Of a DNA stretch of 64,000 nucleotides, positions 34,201 to 48,476 are shown one piece after another. Positions within the stretch are counted from its first letter, which is position 1, and the number at the start of each line of letters is the position of its first letter. Source of the stretch: Rhodamnia argentea (taxonomy: Eukaryota; Streptophyta; Magnoliopsida; Myrtales; Myrtaceae); NCBI RefSeq assembly GCF_020921035.1, contig NC_063158.1, positions 8,104,001 to 8,168,000 on the forward strand, read 5' to 3'. The position numbers were made by a program, and so were the translations under genes. The notes beneath the pieces are model-generated. The model saw only the letters and a program-made list of their open reading frames with translations, had not been told where the DNA came from and made no database searches.

Positions 34201-36523
34201 CCTCTCTCTTCTTTTCAGATCTGCTTCCCAGGAAGCTAATTCTTTCACTTTTTCCTTGGAATCCTGTAAATGTAACCAGGGATTGTAACTTCAAGCTTCT
34301 GGAAAGTATCATCAAAAGAAAAAAATAGAGACAGAAAAAACATAAAGAGGAGGTGCTCTACACTCATTGTATCCAGAGGTATATCCACTGTCGCGTCATA
34401 TTTCTGACCAAAGCCAAGGGGTTCGGATGCAAGTGGAGGAAGGCGGGACTTTGATGCTGGAGCAGTACCATTCTGTAAAATTCCAAGATAAGTGTCAAAT
34501 GGATAAATAGGATGACCTAAACATATTGAAAGATACCAAATAGGACAGTTTATGCAGCTACACTCTGTATGCACGCCCAGGATTTATGAGCTCAATCAAG
34601 AGTTAATGCCAATTTAGGTGATTGGCCTACTGAAAGACAATAGCAACAGTCGTAAGAGTTAACGCCAATTTAGGTGATTGGGCTACTGATAGACAATAGC
34701 AACAGTCCTCATTTATCCAATGCACAGCACAAGTTGAAAAATTACAAAGACCAAGATATTTAGGATTTCTCTTTTACTACAATATCCCCAACACTGCACT
34801 CACAAGTAAGCATTCAGAAAGAGGCATCCCTAATGAGTGCATCTCAAGTGCAATGTCACAGTATTGGCGATGATCTGAATTAATTGACCTAGAAGATCCG
34901 TAAGATGAAGACTCTTGCTCCAACTAGAATCGTGCACATGAATGAAGGGGAACCAAATTAGAGCCACACATTCAATCTCATTGTATGCATAGTGCGTTGT
35001 GCTGGGCAAGTATGCCACCCACTGGAGTCTTTCTGCCAACTTTTACAGTACAACACAAGAGCTGGCCCAGTCCAGCCAGGCCCAACACGGAAAAGGTGGC
35101 CCTGGACCGCCATGGGGCAACCGTTCAATGAAGATAACATAATTTGAGAGAGTCGAATACAACATAGTACGATCACGATTAACTCAAAACCACAATGACC
35201 TGATATATCTTGACCTTTCTTGTCTGAAACCATGGGGAAAACTACTTGTCATCCTTTGGATCATAACCAGGAGCACATAAAGATGTTTTATCCATTTTAT
35301 TTTTTTTTGGTTTCTTATTACAGGGACTCTCTCTTCTCTTTTGTGTGTGTGTGTGTGTGTGTGTGTGGAATTGTTCAAATCGTTTCAAAAAGATAACAGT
35401 CCATTTATTATGAACAGAGGTAACAGTTGGTTTGAGCATCCTGAACTCCCTGTCTTTTTACTAAATTTGACTCGTTCAACTTTCTCAAATAAACAAATAT
35501 TGGTTACATTCAAATTAGACATTCAAGTGCAATTCAAGTGCCATGTCTTCCAGCCATCTCCATTATTCAGTTAAATTGCATGACGCATAACCTCACACCA
35601 AAACAATTAGAGGCAAAGTCCAATCTTTTGATAACTTGACCTTGTACTCTTATTCCTGCATTATTTGATATGTAAAATGCACCATAATTTGTAAATTTGT
35701 TGGTGAGAAGAAACTTCTTTCATGACCCGATACCCTTTTAGGTACACTAAAAGTTGTGGAAACTTTTGGCATTGGCAGAGTTAGCAGAGTCTAATAGCAG
35801 CAGACATATGATCAATATTCGGGTTTGCTGAGCTTTAAGGTCAGAAGTTTCTAACCCCTCATTGCAAATTAAATCTGTTGTTGCTACTTTTACTACTCCT
35901 ATAACTTTTTTATGATGTCTCGAAAGGCATTTTTGCTATCTGGTTACGATTGTATCGTATCCTTACCATATATGCTAGTCAATCTTCAAAGGGGACAAAA
36001 AGATGTGCACTATATTCCCGTGGAAACTAGCTTTAACAACTGGAACTTTAGCAAAGCGGGGGGTGAAAGAAAGGCTAAACACCTCGAGGGTATGCCTGCA
36101 ACACTCTCGGTTATCCCCTAGTCTACAGATGCGGTGGCATCAGTTCAGATAACTCAATTCAGCTGCAGCTAAACAATTGAGTCTACAGCCACGGCGAGAC
36201 AACAACGCGGGCCTCGAATTAAACATTACTGCAAAATCGGACCCCGATCGCGCACTACAACCACAGGAGAACCAGATCTAAAAAAACCAAACAGCGCCGC
36301 AACCGACCCGCGCCCCTCGCGAGACCACTGAATTCGGCTTCGGTGTCGAAGCATGCTACGGCATCCGACCACACAGAGCGAGCGGGAGCTCGATTCAAGC
36401 GCCAAGAAAAAAGAAGCGATCGAAGCGCAGATCTGCGCGGGGAGAGAGAGAGAGAGCACTCACAGAGAACGGATTGACCTCTTCTTCCTCGTCGAAAGGG
36501 TTGGGATCGCGGTGGCGATTCAT
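31204..36523 (-). CDS. SCAMP: secretory carrier-associated membrane protein (SCAMP), 12 exons
   Basis: Exons in coding order: 36523-36464, 34472-34362, 34263-34201, 34105-34072, 33955-33833, 33640-33578, 33470-33377, 33284-33239, 33103-33036, 32833-32785, 32092-32027, 31236-31204. All borders are GT-AG and phases match, giving 269 residues. SCAMPs are four-helix proteins of the trans-Golgi, plasma membrane and cell plate that act in vesicle traffic. The N-terminus has two NPF endocytic motifs ([14 protein letters not shown]). A short charged coiled coil follows ([27 protein letters not shown]), then four membrane segments with the conserved linker [19 protein letters not shown], and a short cytosolic tail YMYFRGHK. 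Length is normal for plants (about 260-290). Intron 1 is 2 kb and holds a 56-bp duplication and a TG repeat. Confidence 0.95.
34598..34709. repeat. 56-bp tandem duplication in SCAMP intron 1
   Basis: Two adjacent copies of a unit containing gccaatttaggtgattgg and gacaatagcaacagtc (34598-34653 and 34654-34709), with a few differences. Confidence 0.85.
35342..35367. repeat. (TG)n microsatellite in SCAMP intron 1
   Basis: About 13 TG units, uninterrupted. Confidence 0.95.
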
Positions 36524-36548
36524 TGTAGCAGCGGAAAGCTCGTCCCCT

Positions 36549-36569
36549 AGAGAGAGAGAGAGAGAGAGA
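36549..36569. repeat. (GA)n run in SCAMP 5' leader
   Basis: About ten GA units (CT on the coding strand), 26 bases upstream of the SCAMP start codon and therefore probably in its 5' UTR. Confidence 0.9.
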
Positions 36570-37282
36570 TTTGAACCGAAAAGAGCAACAATGTGATCTG
36601 TGTGCTGTTAAAGCAAAGTATTCAGGGTGAGAGGGCAGTCCTTATCTCCCTCCCTCCCTCCTGCCCTGGCTTAGCTACTACGCGGGACAACCGAAAAAAA
36701 TGAAATCGGTTTTCTCTTTACCCCCGAAGAGACCTCATATTTACCATTTTGCCACTGGTTCGAGAACGTGAGGCCCCCACCACGAGGTGCAATAGTCATT
36801 CGTTTTCAAATTTGGAATTTCGGGAGACGTGTGAGTGGGAGGAGTCTCGCGTGAGCTCTTGTCGGTGTGCTCGAATCTCATTGGTCGGAATAGCTGGGTT
36901 AGTGTGGAATTTCCCGCTTCCGATCGCAGCTCCCGGGTGATGCGTGCCGCGGATTCAGGAGGCGCGTGGGTAGGGTAGGGCTGCATTGTACGGTTATGGA
37001 GTCGGGCTCGGTCATCTAGATCTCACTACAAATCTCTTCTATCGATCCAGCGGGACGATCTCAAAAAACTCTCAAATGAATTTTCATTAAATTTTAGTAG
37101 AGGAGACTTGGAGCTATGAAAAATTAACAAAAAGAACTTCCATCTTGAGATTTTGTCCACTGCTTTCAGATTTGCTAACTCATTTGTTTTTATAATAAAC
37201 GCCTTTCATTTGATGATTAGGTTTCTTTTGTTTCATGAAAAAAAATGAATTATATAAAAATAAAATTTTGCTTGTAAAAAAA
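36570..37282. other. SCAMP promoter side and intergenic DNA
   Basis: The first few hundred bases contain the SCAMP upstream region, moderately GC-rich to about 37000. No second gene is recognised. The rest is AT-rich and leads into a family C repeat. Confidence 0.45.
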
Positions 37283-37713
37283 TTAAATAAGGGCATGAAG
37301 TGTCATAATTTTGTGTTATCGTCTTCTCAAATAAGTATTCGAAGTGGATTTTATTTCACAAAAGGGCTTGAAATATCCTTTTTTTTTATTTCAAAGAAAG
37401 GCCTAACAAATGACATTTTCTTAAAATTTTTTGATTTATTTTAACTTTTTTCTTCTTTTTTTTCCTTCTTCCTTTTGTTTTTTTTCCCCTACCTTCCTAG
37501 CCACCGGTGTGGGCTAGCCTTGTTAGATTTGGTCGACAAGAGTGAGGGGAGCCCTTGGCTTGCTTAGGTGAAGCCCTTGTCGGCCTCGAGGGTGGCCTTG
37601 CCTAGATGAGGTGTGCGAGAAGCTAGGGAGAAAAAAAAAAGCAAAGGGAAGAAAAAAAATAAAGAAATTTACGAAAATGTCATTGGTTAGGTGATTCTTT
37701 AAAACAAAGAGGG

Positions 37714-37800
37714 TGTTGGAATATATAGATATTAAACCACGCCTTCTTCTATCCGCTTAAGCTTTTAGAGCGGTTGGTCGTGGTTTCATCAAATCTTTCG
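37714..37800 (+). repeat. left LTR of the TRIM-like element
   Basis: 87 bases from tgttggaa to atctttcg. The terminal CA expected for an LTR reads CG here, consistent with a single substitution, because the right LTR keeps TTTCA. Confidence 0.8.
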
Positions 37801-37812
37801 TGGTATCGGAGC
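37801..37812 (+). other. primer-binding site (initiator tRNA-Met type)
   Basis: tggtatcggagc directly follows the left LTR and differs by one base from tggtatcagagc, the usual plant site complementary to the 3' end of initiator methionine tRNA. Confidence 0.8.
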
Positions 37813-38631
37813 GGAAGGTCTTGAGTTCAAATCTTTACAGGCCTCTATTTGCCTCCCCAATAAATATTTCCACGCGACCCCTAAACCCACGAAGAAAGTT
37901 CCGCATCCGAGAGAACAAGTAAGCGCTCGCGATTCATCCGAACAATCATCGGCCCTAGTAGTTGAGAAAACCTGAAGCTCTGTTAGGTTTCCCTATTTTT
38001 TGCCCACTGCCCTATTATGTTCAAGTGCCCTATTTCGTGGGCCCGTGTCGCAAGCCATAGTCTATTTTGGATCGAGCCGTATCTTGGGTAGTGGGCACGA
38101 GTGTCCGGGCCCACATGCTACTTTTCCTAGGCCGTGTGTCAAGCCCGTGGGTCAAGTGGCCGGGAAGTTGTGCCGATTTTCTAGGTCATGTCCCAAGTTG
38201 TGCTAGGCCGTATCTTAGATCGTGTTCTAAGTTGTGCCCGAGCCGAAGATTTTCAAGGATCATCGTTACACTCGCCTCGTGTAATTGACTTTGAGCCGAC
38301 CTATAATCCTTTGTTAGGAAGCTAATTGCGTTCAAATTAGTTTAAATAGATGATTAGGGTGTTTAGGTAGAAATGAACAATTCAACCATAATGATAAAGT
38401 GATCTAAAAGACTGACAAAAATGAACACTATGGTAATAAACATATGAATGGCGATTAATGACTTTACTATGGTGGAAAAATGGCAATTAATGAAGTGTTC
38501 ATTTCCAACTTCAACTCGTGTAATTTACTGTCATTAAGTGCTAATTGGTAATAAACATTATCGCTCTTAACAAATTTTAGGAATGGGCTGATGGATTGCG
38601 TACCCGCAATCAAAATATTTCTAACCATAAT

Positions 38632-38990
38632 GTTGAATACATCGGTGTAGCGCGCGTGCAACCCATAACATCTAATGGCATCACGGACCCGTTATTGTCT
38701 CAAACTTCCTTGGCTTAAGCGGCCATAGTCTCTTTAAGAAGCTGGCTGTGGAGATGTACATCAACATAGCTAGTTAGCAAACCGAGGTCTCGTTCGTTAT
38801 CAAAATTAACTAGACAAATCGCTCCCCCAACTAAGAACGGCCATGCACCACCGCCCATAGAATCAAGAAAGAGCTCTTAGTCCGTCAATCCTTACTATGT
38901 CCGGACTTGGTAAGTTTCCCCGTGTTAAGTCAAATTAAGCCGCAGGCTCCACTCCCGGTGGTGCCATTCCGTCAATTTCTTTAAGTTTCA
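38632..38990 (-). pseudogene. degenerate 18S rRNA fragment inside the TRIM-like element
   Basis: On the minus strand this reads as the 3' half of plant nuclear 18S rRNA: tgaaacttaaagaaattgac, gtggagcctgcggcttaatt, ctctttcttgattctatggg, catggccgttcttagttggg and gttgcacgcgcgctacacc-like wording, in the correct order. I estimate roughly 85-90% identity from memory of the conserved gene, with most changes being transitions. It is about 360 bases of an 1.8-kb gene, and both ends break off inside conserved sequence. It is not a working rRNA gene. Confidence 0.9.
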
Positions 38991-39083
38991 AAGATTCATC
39001 TTTGTTACCTTATATCGAAAGATATATTCCAATAAGCGTTCTCAAAGTTATGGCATGGCGTTTTTCTATATAGTGAGGGGGAG

Positions 39084-39199
39084 TGTTGGAATATATAGAT
39101 ATTAAACCACGTCTTCTTCTATCCGCTTAATTAAACCACGCCTTCTTCTATCCGCTTAAGTTTTTAGAGCGGTTGAGTGTGGTCTCATCAAATCTTTCA
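39084..39199 (+). repeat. right LTR of the TRIM-like element, with internal 29-bp duplication
   Basis: 116 bases. It matches the left LTR except that the segment ttaaaccacgycttcttcta...ccgcttaa is present twice in tandem, adding 29 bases. Confidence 0.8.
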
Positions 39200-39235
39200 G
39201 AGGGCACTTCATGCTCTTCTTTAAAATAAGATCCA

Positions 39236-40261
39236 TTACAAATTTTTATTTGAAATTTTTTCTTTATTTTTTACGAAATAGACAGGAGCTTGTGGATGGT
39301 GAGTCACATCCACGCTCGCCGCTCCCTCTTCGTTGCCTCCCTTAACTCTTTGGGCTGGACTCGAACTTGAAGTTGAAATCTTAGACCTGGGCTTCAGGTG
39401 ATCCAAATCCGGTCCCAACGTCCCTTTGGACACGATGACACCTTTCTCGATGGCCAAACTTGGGATCTCGGTTGACGAACCAGGGGGAATCAGTGAGTGA
39501 AAATTGTCTCTTTTCCCTATTTAGTTGTTTAATTATTAAGAATTCATTGCATTAAATGTTGCATTTGCTCCAACTTAGGGTGGGAATTTCCTACATGACA
39601 CCACCGAATTAGAGGATTTGGATTGAACTCAATTATTTGATTTGATTTCGTGTCGGCCCACGAAACACGATTGGTAAATCGTGTCATGTCCCGATTTAAT
39701 CTATTAGGCGCGAATTTGACTCGTATAATCGCTTAAATTAACAGGCAACTATTGACATGTAATGTAATATATGTGATCCGTTTTAACAAGATTAGTTTAA
39801 AATAAAGGTTATCATTCTCAAGCTACTCACCATTATGATTTGAAATGGTGATATTTAGTTCGTTATGAACATGTTATTTTAATGAACTATTATAATTTAC
39901 AATAAATTACATATATTTTGTGTCAAGTTTGTGTCGGTTATCATGTCATTTCTGGCACTAAACTACTGCTTATAAAGTTTATCACTCTCGCATTTTTGTT
40001 TCTAATTCTCATGTTTTCCATGCAAATTTTTTTTTTGTTTTTTGGTCGAAATGTTCTCCATCCATGCAATAACGAATCGAATGATTAGACAGAAATCGGT
40101 GGAAGGAAGAAAAAAGAAGAAGCGGCAAGCCAGAGCGAAAAGTCAAAACCCTAGAATAAAACCCACCACTTGCCCCCACCTCCTGATTTGGCACCGATTC
40201 GCTCCTCTCCCCCCCCAAAAAAAACCCACCGTCTCCTGCTGGGCAAGCTCCAGCGACGGCC
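39236..40261. other. intergenic and 5' leader of the helicase gene
   Basis: No gene seen. AT-rich to about 40000, then the probable promoter and leader of the helicase gene, including a C-run followed by an A-run at 40210-40228. Confidence 0.45.
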
Positions 40262-44594
<4,333 letters not shown>

Positions 44595-46528
44595 ATTACT
44601 GATGACAGTGGTAAGTAGTGGCTTTAGCTTGCATAAAAATGGTTTGGTTTTAAGTGCATTTGTGAGGCTCTTTTAATCTCGACTTTTTTTCTTTTCAATT
44701 TTTAAATAGTGAATGTGTTCTTTGGAGGATGCTTCACAGAAATATCACTATAGTGATTCTGAGTTGTGCCATCAGAATACCCGAACCCAATATGGCTGAT
44801 CATTGGGTTCCGGAGCTGTGTTCTTGCTCTATTTTGGAGATTTTAATGTCTTTTAGTATTCTAGCTAATAGGTCAGGCGAATGATATTTTTATCAAGGAG
44901 ACGAGGTGGCTCCACCATGTACACCTGAGGATCATATTATTGTTGCCAATTTGATTGCATTTTGTGTCTGCAAAATCAATGAATGTGTTGCCACTGTCGA
45001 CTTTGCTTCCCTGTGATATTGTATTGGAGATGCTTCATGATATAGTTTCTCACAGAGTACTTGCTGCTTCTATATTTGCATGCTCTTGATTTCATCGGGT
45101 TCAGCGAACTCTGTTTAGTTGATGCATTAGAAATTTAGAAGAGGATAATTGTGTTCAATGAAATTGGACGTGGTTGGTTTGGATGGGAAATGCTGAAAGT
45201 TGACTGATGTGCAGGTTTGTTTGAATGTATGTCCATTGTACTAGCTTTCGTTGAACATGTTTCTGAGTTGAATTAGGTTGCACTCTCTGGAGAGGATAAC
45301 AGAAGGCAATTGCACTTGCTACGAGGCTTCTTCACTTCATAGTTTGCAATATCGGTGTCTGTGTGTACAAGTTGCATGTGGACCGCTTTCTTTAGGAGAA
45401 AGTATATCCCAAACGGCTAACGTCAGACAAAATGGGACAACAGAGTTCGAGGGTCTCATGTTGCTAAACCATCCATGGAGATAGGAGTTGCCTTTGGTCA
45501 GCCAGCAGAGGAGGAGAATGCAGCAGATCGTAGAGTAAGTGGCGCAATGAGTCATATAGAATTCATGTAGGGTTTCTCTTTATGGGAAACTTCTGGTTTT
45601 TTACTTATTTGAGCTCTTTATATGGGGTATTGCTTTTGTCATCCTTACTTTGTTATTGGCATTGATAAGGCGAGTTAAAATAGTGAGCACGAAAGGAGTA
45701 GTAATTATCTTCAACTCGTATTTGGTTATTTTATTCTATCAATGGAAGATAAAAAGGAAATTTATCCATGGTAATTTAGTTTACTGTGATCGTGAGATCA
45801 TAGAATTCAATGTCGTAATATGAAAGGGCTTTCCGATCTTCTCCCTCTGTGCGATTTGAAAGCACACGCTTTTGCTTTTAGAATCTTCCTCGATAAGTGT
45901 GAAGAATGAGCTGGTGTATCATTTTCGTTGGTCGCCACACGCGGCATCACTGACGTCAGGATGATTTCCAGTGGATTGTTCCTTATTACAGCAGCCAAAG
46001 CATCCCCAATTCGTTGCATCTTTTAAGGTACATCAGATTTCATGACCCGATCTGACCAACTAAGGTCATTGGATATCCTTACGAATCTTATTTTTCAGCC
46101 GACCAAAAAATGGAAAAGATTTGAGTTTTTATATACCCTCTGGAAGTTACCATAACGTCCGGTTTGATAAGCAGGCTCGTTGAGTCGCTCCGTCAAAACT
46201 CTATAATTCGCTTGGAGAATCATATGTCAAAAATGTTGTTGCCTATAAGTGTTCGTATATAAAATAAAGTTGATCGACAAACCCGAAATCAAGCAGAAAG
46301 TGAGAAATTCGAATATAGACGAATGATCCGAGCCCAACGAAATGACATTGTGTCCTTAAGATAAGTTGGTTCTCTCAATCGGTACTTAAGGTTCTTGGAC
46401 AATTGCCTCTCAAGATAGAACGAATCGTTTTTCCTATGAAGCGGTATTTCTCCAAAGGAAATCTTCAAATGCAACTTTGCAGATTAATGGCACAAATGAT
46501 AATAATGAAATGGGAACGCACATTTAGA

Positions 46529-46592
<64 letters not shown>

Positions 46593-47847
46593 TTTTCGAG
46601 CAAGTCATTTGAACCAACCCTTTGAAGACTATTTATATTAGTATAAAAATGAACGTCGACAAAGAGTTACAAATTTGTACAGTTTCGTTGATGAAGGATT
46701 ACGAACCTTCATGAAAGAACACGAACCGAACAGCTCTCTTTTTTCCGAACAAACATGGTTGTTCAATCAAAGAAACAATTTCCGAACAAACATACATGTT
46801 CGGACATGCCCATTCGAATTGGGTCCGTTCGGTTTAAAAAGAATAGAATAAATAAAATTGATAGGTAAAAAAAAAATAAAAATAAATAGGAATGTGCAGG
46901 ACTGAATCAAGAGGTGGTGCGTGTGTGTGTGAGCCGATCTAGTTTTGCGTAGGTCCTCTCCCTTTCACAAAAGTAAGGTATCCCTTAGGGTTCAAATCAA
47001 ATTATGAGGTTTCAATATTTAAATTCATCTTTCATTTACTCTTTTTTTCAATGTAAAACTCTCCATTCTTCACTTCTTATTCAATTTCTTACGAGATTTT
47101 AAAATCAAAGTCCCAAAAAAAAAAAAATCGGCATGAATGCATATGCAAGTTATGGTCACGTTGAAGTACCTACTCTCAAATTTTTATTTTTTTTTTTAAA
47201 GGGTTGTGCTGATCTTTGCGCCTCGTACTTGCCGATGTTACTTGTGATGTGATTGAACATATTATTAAAGACATCCTGTAGAATACACAAAATAGTCTCG
47301 ATTGGCTGCGACGAATCGCCTTCGTTCTCGACCGTGTCATGATCATGACTTTTTTGAAGCAAAACGCAAGGGTAAGGGTGGCAAAACTGTCGGTACATGA
47401 GTCATTATTGGAATTCGTCCTTCTTGACGGAACGCTTCCATTGGACTCGTGTGAAGTACGAAATGGACAGGAAATGATATTAAAAGACTAAGGAAGACTG
47501 AAACGCTTGACGGAGGTAAAGTCGCTTACAGAGTCATTTGAAAACCAAATATTGGCTCAACAATCTCAGCCCCGACCCTGATAATTAACTTCATTATTCT
47601 GTATGGTAATATAATGTTGACGGTAATTATGCTCCACCAAATTTCAAATGGAATTTGTTATCCATTCATAAAGAAAAAAATAAATATTTATATGGTCATG
47701 TTTGATCAAGAACATTTCAAAAGAACACGGACCGATAGATTGGTGACTTATACAACGAGGAAACGTAAATTCACGGAAGTCATAAAAATTTCATATCGAT
47801 ATATTTTTCCTTACCCTTGATCTCGTGATATTAACCGTCCCTGTACC
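44595..47847. other. 3.2-kb intergenic region
   Basis: The helicase 3' UTR probably occupies the first few hundred bases. The rest has no recognisable gene. A 70-codon open frame on the minus strand at 45807-46019 has no family resemblance. A GA run lies at 46538-46589. AT-rich DNA with poly-A and poly-T runs follows to 47.8 kb. Confidence 0.45.
46538..46589. repeat. (GA)n microsatellite
   Basis: An uninterrupted run of about 25 GA units, the longest in the window. Confidence 0.95.
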
Positions 47848-48248
47848 CAAAATTTCTTTGCCGGTGGAGTCGCATATCTATTGGGAGAAAGCGGGTACTT
47901 TGATTTCAAGTTTCCATAACAAGTGGGCAGAAACAAAAAGGAAGAGTCAAAATTTCTTTGCCGGTGGAGTCGCATATCTATTGGGAGAAAGCGGGTACTT
48001 TGATTTCAAGTTTCCATAACAAGTGGGCAGAAACAAAAAGGAAGAGTCAAAATTTCTTTGCCGGTGGAGTCGCATATCTATTGGGAGAAAGCGGGTACTT
48101 TGATTTCAAGTTTCCATAACAAGTGGGCAGAAACAAAAAGGAAGAGTCAAAATTTCTTTGCCGGTGGAGTCGCATATCTATTGGGAGAAAGCGGGTACTT
48201 TGATTTCAAGTTTCCATAACAAGTGGGCAGAAACAAAAAGGAAGAGTC
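47848..48248. repeat. perfect tandem array, 4 copies of a 100-bp unit
   Basis: The unit starts aaaatttctttgccggtgga and ends aaaaaggaagagtc. Copies begin at 47848, 47948, 48048 and 48148. I see no base difference between copies in the whole array. The array ends 100 bases before a TATA box. The open frames through it are produced by the repeat and are not supported as genes. Confidence 0.97.
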
Positions 48249-48347
48249 TTGTGTCCAATTCTCCAGCCCCTATTTTAATCCGATCGTGCTATACGTCAGC
48301 CCACTTTCGTCAGCACACTTTGCCATTTTGTCTTGCAGCTGGTGTTC

Positions 48348-48476
48348 TATAAAAGAAGAGGAGAAGCAGGGGAGAGAGAGAGACAGAGAGAGACAGAGAG
48401 CGCGCGAGGAAAGTTTGGATTCATCGAGCCAGTGGATACATCGACACGCCGGATCAACGTTGTTTCGAAGCGCTCG
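48348..48476 (+). promoter_or_regulatory. candidate promoter and non-coding first exon upstream of NLR 1
   Basis: tataaaag at 48348-48355 is followed after about 20 bases by a purine-rich GAGA leader (48373-48415). After that come about 60 bases ending at a good splice donor (gctcg|gtaagaat, GT at 48477). A matching acceptor lies immediately before the NLR start (ccaagcag at 50067-50074, then agaATG). This suggests a 5' UTR intron of about 1.6 kb. The link is inferred and there is no transcript evidence. Confidence 0.45.

Larger units (their letters stand above)
37714..39199 (+). mobile_element. TRIM-like miniature LTR retrotransposon carrying an 18S rRNA fragment
   Basis: A 1486-base element with all structural marks of LTR insertion. 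It has a 5-base target duplication gaggg (37709-37713 and 39200-39204) and two direct repeats beginning tgttggaatatatagatatt, at 37714 and 39084. A primer-binding site, tggtatcggagc, follows the left LTR, and a purine run (gtgagggggag) precedes the right LTR. There is no gag or pol reading frame, so it must have been mobilised by another element. Inside, at 38632-38990, is a reverse-oriented 18S rRNA fragment. LTR length of about 90-115 bases fits TRIMs, although the total is at the long end for the group. Confidence 0.85.
37283..39235. mobile_element. family C repeat, copy 2, split by the TRIM-like insertion
   Basis: The left part (37283-37713) has aagggcatgaagtgtcataa and ttctcaaataagtattcgaa, like the copy at 27.1 kb. 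The matching right end (cacttcatgctcttctttaa, 39205-39235) lies on the other side of the LTR element. Removing the LTR element and one gaggg would rejoin it. Confidence 0.55.

Noticed and set aside
38632-38990. Functional 18S rRNA gene or organellar 16S
   Set aside because: Only about 360 bases, many changes in otherwise invariant sequence, and embedded in an LTR element. The wording is nuclear 18S and not plastid or mitochondrial 16S.
45807-46019. 70-codon minus-strand frame downstream of the helicase gene
   Set aside because: Short, no recognisable domain, and no promoter or splice context.
47848-48248. CRISPR-like array
   Set aside because: The 100-bp repeats are contiguous with no spacers, and the genome is a plant nuclear one.
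47825-48352. Open frames running through the 100-bp tandem array
   Set aside because: The frames come from the repeat itself. The period (100) is not a multiple of three, so each copy is read in a different frame, and no family resemblance is seen.
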